Below are positions 14,065-15,865 of a stretch of 15,865 nt of DNA, piece by piece. Each line of letters begins with the position of its first letter. The first letter of the stretch is position 1. The stretch comes from Bacillota bacterium (GTDB taxonomy: Bacteria > Bacillota > Clostridia > Acetivibrionales > DTU013): contig JAEYRF010000055.1 in the NCBI GenBank assembly GCA_023409615.1, positions 1 through 15,865 on the forward strand. Reading direction: 5' to 3'. The notes below the pieces were generated by a model. The model was given only the letters and a program-made list of their open reading frames with translations. It had not been told where the DNA came from and made no database searches. The position numbers and the translations under genes are program-made.

Positions 14065-15681
14065 ATGAATATTTTTATGATATTTCTTTTACTTGGCGGT
14101 CTTGGCATGTTTCTTTATGGTATGAAGATGATGTCAGATGGCCTCGAGAACGTTGCCGGTGACAAAATGAGGCATACTCTTGAGGTGCTGACGACCAACC
14201 GCTTTGCAGCTGTTGGTGTCGGCGCCGGAGTCACTGCTGTGATACAGAGTTCTTCAGCCACTACAGTTATGGTTGTTGGCTTTGTGAATGCAGGCCTTAT
14301 GACTTTGCTTCAGGCCACAGGTGTCATTATGGGGGCCAACATTGGAACAACCATTACTGCACAGCTTATTGCATTCAAACTTTCAGACATTGCACCATTT
14401 ATACTTTTTATCGGGATGTTCATGACGGTATTTATAAAGAAGAGATTCGTCTCGAGAATCGGAGAAATCATATTAGGTTTCGGTATTCTTTTTGTAGGCC
14501 TTGATCTGATGGCCCAATCAATGGTGCCTATGCGCAGTCATGAAGGGTTTCAGGCATTGCTGACAAATTTCAACAACCCTCTGGTAGGAATTCTGATTGG
14601 CGCATTATTTACTGCGGTCATACAAAGCTCCTCCGCCTCTGTCGGCATATTGCAGGCACTTGCTACGATAGGGCTTATAGGCCTGGATGGAGCAGTTTTC
14701 GTGATCTTGGGTCAAAACATAGGAACCTGTATCACCGCAATATTGGCAGCAATCGGAACCAGTACAAATTCCAAGCGTACCGCGGGGATTCACTTAATGT
14801 TTAATATTCTAGGAACTCTCATATATTTACCGGCGATATTACTTTTTCCGGGCATTGTTACATGGGTGGAGTCGCTTTCTATAGGTGATGTATCAAGACA
14901 GATCGCTAATTTTCATACTTTGTTTAATATAACAATAACAATAATACTCTTCCCCTTTGCAAAGCATATGGTCAAGTTTATTACAAAGATCATAAAAGAA
15001 AAGCATACATCTGATTTAGTTGAGAAAAGACTCATTTATCTTGATGAAAGAATAGCACAGACTCCTACAATTGTTCTAACTCAGACGCTTAAAGAACTAA
15101 ACCGTATGGGAAAAATCGTTTATGACAATTTCAAGCTATCAACAGAGGCATTCTTTGATAAGGATGAGCAAAAGGTAGAAAAAATTGCAGAAGTAGAAAA
15201 GACTATAGACTATTTAACAAACCAAATCACTCACTATCTGATTGAATTCAGAGGTATAGAGCTATCTGAAAACGATTTAAAGATTATGGGCAGCCTTCAC
15301 CATGTCGTCATTGATTTAGAGCGTATCGGCGACCTCGCTGAGAATATCGCACAATATGCCCTAACAATCTCAGATAAAAGAGCTACTCTAACTCCCGAAG
15401 GGCTGGCTGAGTTAACGATGATGTCAGAAAAAGCATTGGAAGCACTGAGCACAAGTCTGGATGTATTTGAACATCGCGATATAAAAAGATTGGATTCAGT
15501 GGCAACTCTGGAACAGGAAGTTGATGATATGAAGAAAAACTATATCAGCAATCATATTGCAAGGCTTCAGGATAGATGCTGCGACTCACAGGCAGGTGTA
15601 ATCTTTACAAATATGGTAGCGGCTCTTGAAAGAATCGCAGACCACGCGAATAATATCGCCAACTCATTAGTTGTTGAGTGA
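14065..15681 (+). CDS. nptA: Na+/phosphate cotransporter (PNaS/NptA family) with C-terminal PhoU-like domain
   Basis: 538 residues. The membrane half (1-310) carries the inverted-repeat signature of Na+/Pi symporters twice: AVIQSSSATT (58-67) with GANIGTT (90-96), and AVIQSSSASV (184-193) with GQNIGTC (216-222). The two QSSS loops form the Na+ and phosphate site. About eight membrane helices are evident. Residues 320-538 are a soluble helical PhoU-like regulatory domain, with the family's repeated helices seen in HHVVIDLERIGDLAENIAQY and again in NMVAALERIADHANNIANSL; such domains sense or gate phosphate uptake. TTGGAGG precedes the ATG by a good distance. It is divergent from hflK. No terminator is seen after the stop; a group II intron lies about 60 bases downstream. 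Confidence 0.92.
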   Translation: MNIFMIFLLLGGLGMFLYGMKMMSDGLENVAGDKMRHTLEVLTTNRFAAVGVGAGVTAVIQSSSATTVMVVGFVNAGLMTLLQATGVIMGANIGTTITAQLIAFKLSDIAPFILFIGMFMTVFIKKRFVSRIGEIILGFGILFVGLDLMAQSMVPMRSHEGFQALLTNFNNPLVGILIGALFTAVIQSSSASVGILQALATIGLIGLDGAVFVILGQNIGTCITAILAAIGTSTNSKRTAGIHLMFNILGTLIYLPAILLFPGIVTWVESLSIGDVSRQIANFHTLFNITITIILFPFAKHMVKFITKIIKEKHTSDLVEKRLIYLDERIAQTPTIVLTQTLKELNRMGKIVYDNFKLSTEAFFDKDEQKVEKIAEVEKTIDYLTNQITHYLIEFRGIELSENDLKIMGSLHHVVIDLERIGDLAENIAQYALTISDKRATLTPEGLAELTMMSEKALEALSTSLDVFEHRDIKRLDSVATLEQEVDDMKKNYISNHIARLQDRCCDSQAGVIFTNMVAALERIADHANNIANSLVVE

Positions 15682-15779
15682 TATAATATATCGTCGACAA
15701 TTCAGATAATGCAGAACATTAGGAAGACTACAGAAGACCAAATAGAGTAGGAGGCGGTGATTAGCCGCCGTCCTCTCAC

Positions 15780-15811
15780 AGCACCGTGCGTACCGTTCGG
15801 TACACGGCGCT
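15780..15811 (-). ncRNA. Group II intron domain V
   Basis: The minus strand begins with the catalytic triad AGC and folds as AGCGCCGUG paired with CACGGUGCU, then a two-base bulge on the 3' strand, then UACC paired with GGUA over a GAAC loop. Stem length, bulge and triad match domain V. Domain VI follows at 15779-15742: stems AGGA/UCCU and GGCGG/CCGCC, with a candidate branch-point A at 15748. Confidence 0.75.
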
Positions 15812-15812
15812 T

Positions 15813-15865
15813 TCAATAGTTGATGTGCACAGACTGGTACGCAGTGGTTAAATCATAAAAGCCTG
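15813..15865 (-). CDS. ltrA: Group II intron reverse transcriptase/maturase, last 16 residues
   Basis: The minus-strand frame entering from the right edge reads GFYDLTTAYQSVHINY and stops at TGA 15815-15813. Too short to classify alone, but it ends directly before domain V, where the maturase gene of bacterial group II introns ends. The assignment therefore rests on context. Confidence 0.6.
   Translation of the reverse strand, partial: GFYDLTTAYQSVHINY

Larger units (their letters stand above)
15742..15865 (-). mobile_element. 3' end of a group II intron (runs off the window)
   Basis: Read on the minus strand, an RT-like C terminus is followed by a 32-base domain V, a domain VI hairpin and the end CTACTCTAT. 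The intron 3' boundary is placed at 15742, after the terminal AU. The element is inserted between the Na+/Pi cotransporter gene and whatever lies to the right, pointing back at the cotransporter. The 5' half, EBS/IBS pairing and the full maturase are outside the window. Confidence 0.75.

Overview
The window reads like a chromosome segment of a low-GC Gram-positive anaerobe of the Clostridia. The evidence is strong AGGAGG-type ribosome binding sites, A/T-rich intergenic DNA, an SdpR/SdpI pair, a clostridial-style chemoreceptor, a Na+/phosphate symporter with a PhoU-like tail, and a group II intron. No species can be named from the sequence alone.

Left part (1-4.1 kb) is an accessory zone with gene decay. 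An IS3-family element runs off the left edge (minus strand) and abuts the 3' remainder of a NERD/zinc-ribbon gene. Next comes a minus-strand sdpR-sdpI pair (autoregulator plus membrane immunity protein) without the sdpABC toxin genes; its promoter is framed by two near-identical palindromes. A 3' scrap of a VOC/PhnB-like gene follows, with an in-frame TGA. Then come an alpha/alpha-toroid protein of unknown function (plus strand) and a minus-strand operon of a YdeI-like bacteriocin-protection protein, an internally deleted VOC protein and a PPOX-family flavoprotein.

Middle part (4.2-10.4 kb) holds ordinary metabolic and transport genes. They are a chemoreceptor whose sensor-like domain lies at the cytoplasmic C terminus (minus), a tandem-GNAT acetyltransferase (plus), an AEC-family permease starting at TTG (minus), a classical SDR (plus) and an O-acetylhomoserine sulfhydrylase-type PLP enzyme (plus). 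Two convincing terminators punctuate this part.

Right part (10.4-15.9 kb) holds a minus-strand hflK-hflC-MATE gene row (membrane protease regulators plus a drug/Na+ antiporter). Divergent from it is a Na+/Pi cotransporter gene whose promoter region carries TTTACA/TTAACA repeats with 11-bp periodicity, resembling PhoP boxes. Just beyond it, the 3' end of a minus-strand group II intron (RT/maturase C terminus, domains V and VI) enters the window and continues off the right edge.

I see no clear multi-gene undescribed system. The best leads are the SdpR operator/promoter arrangement with a probable CTG start, the reversed-architecture chemoreceptor, the Pho-box-like array, and the cluster of gene remnants next to the IS.
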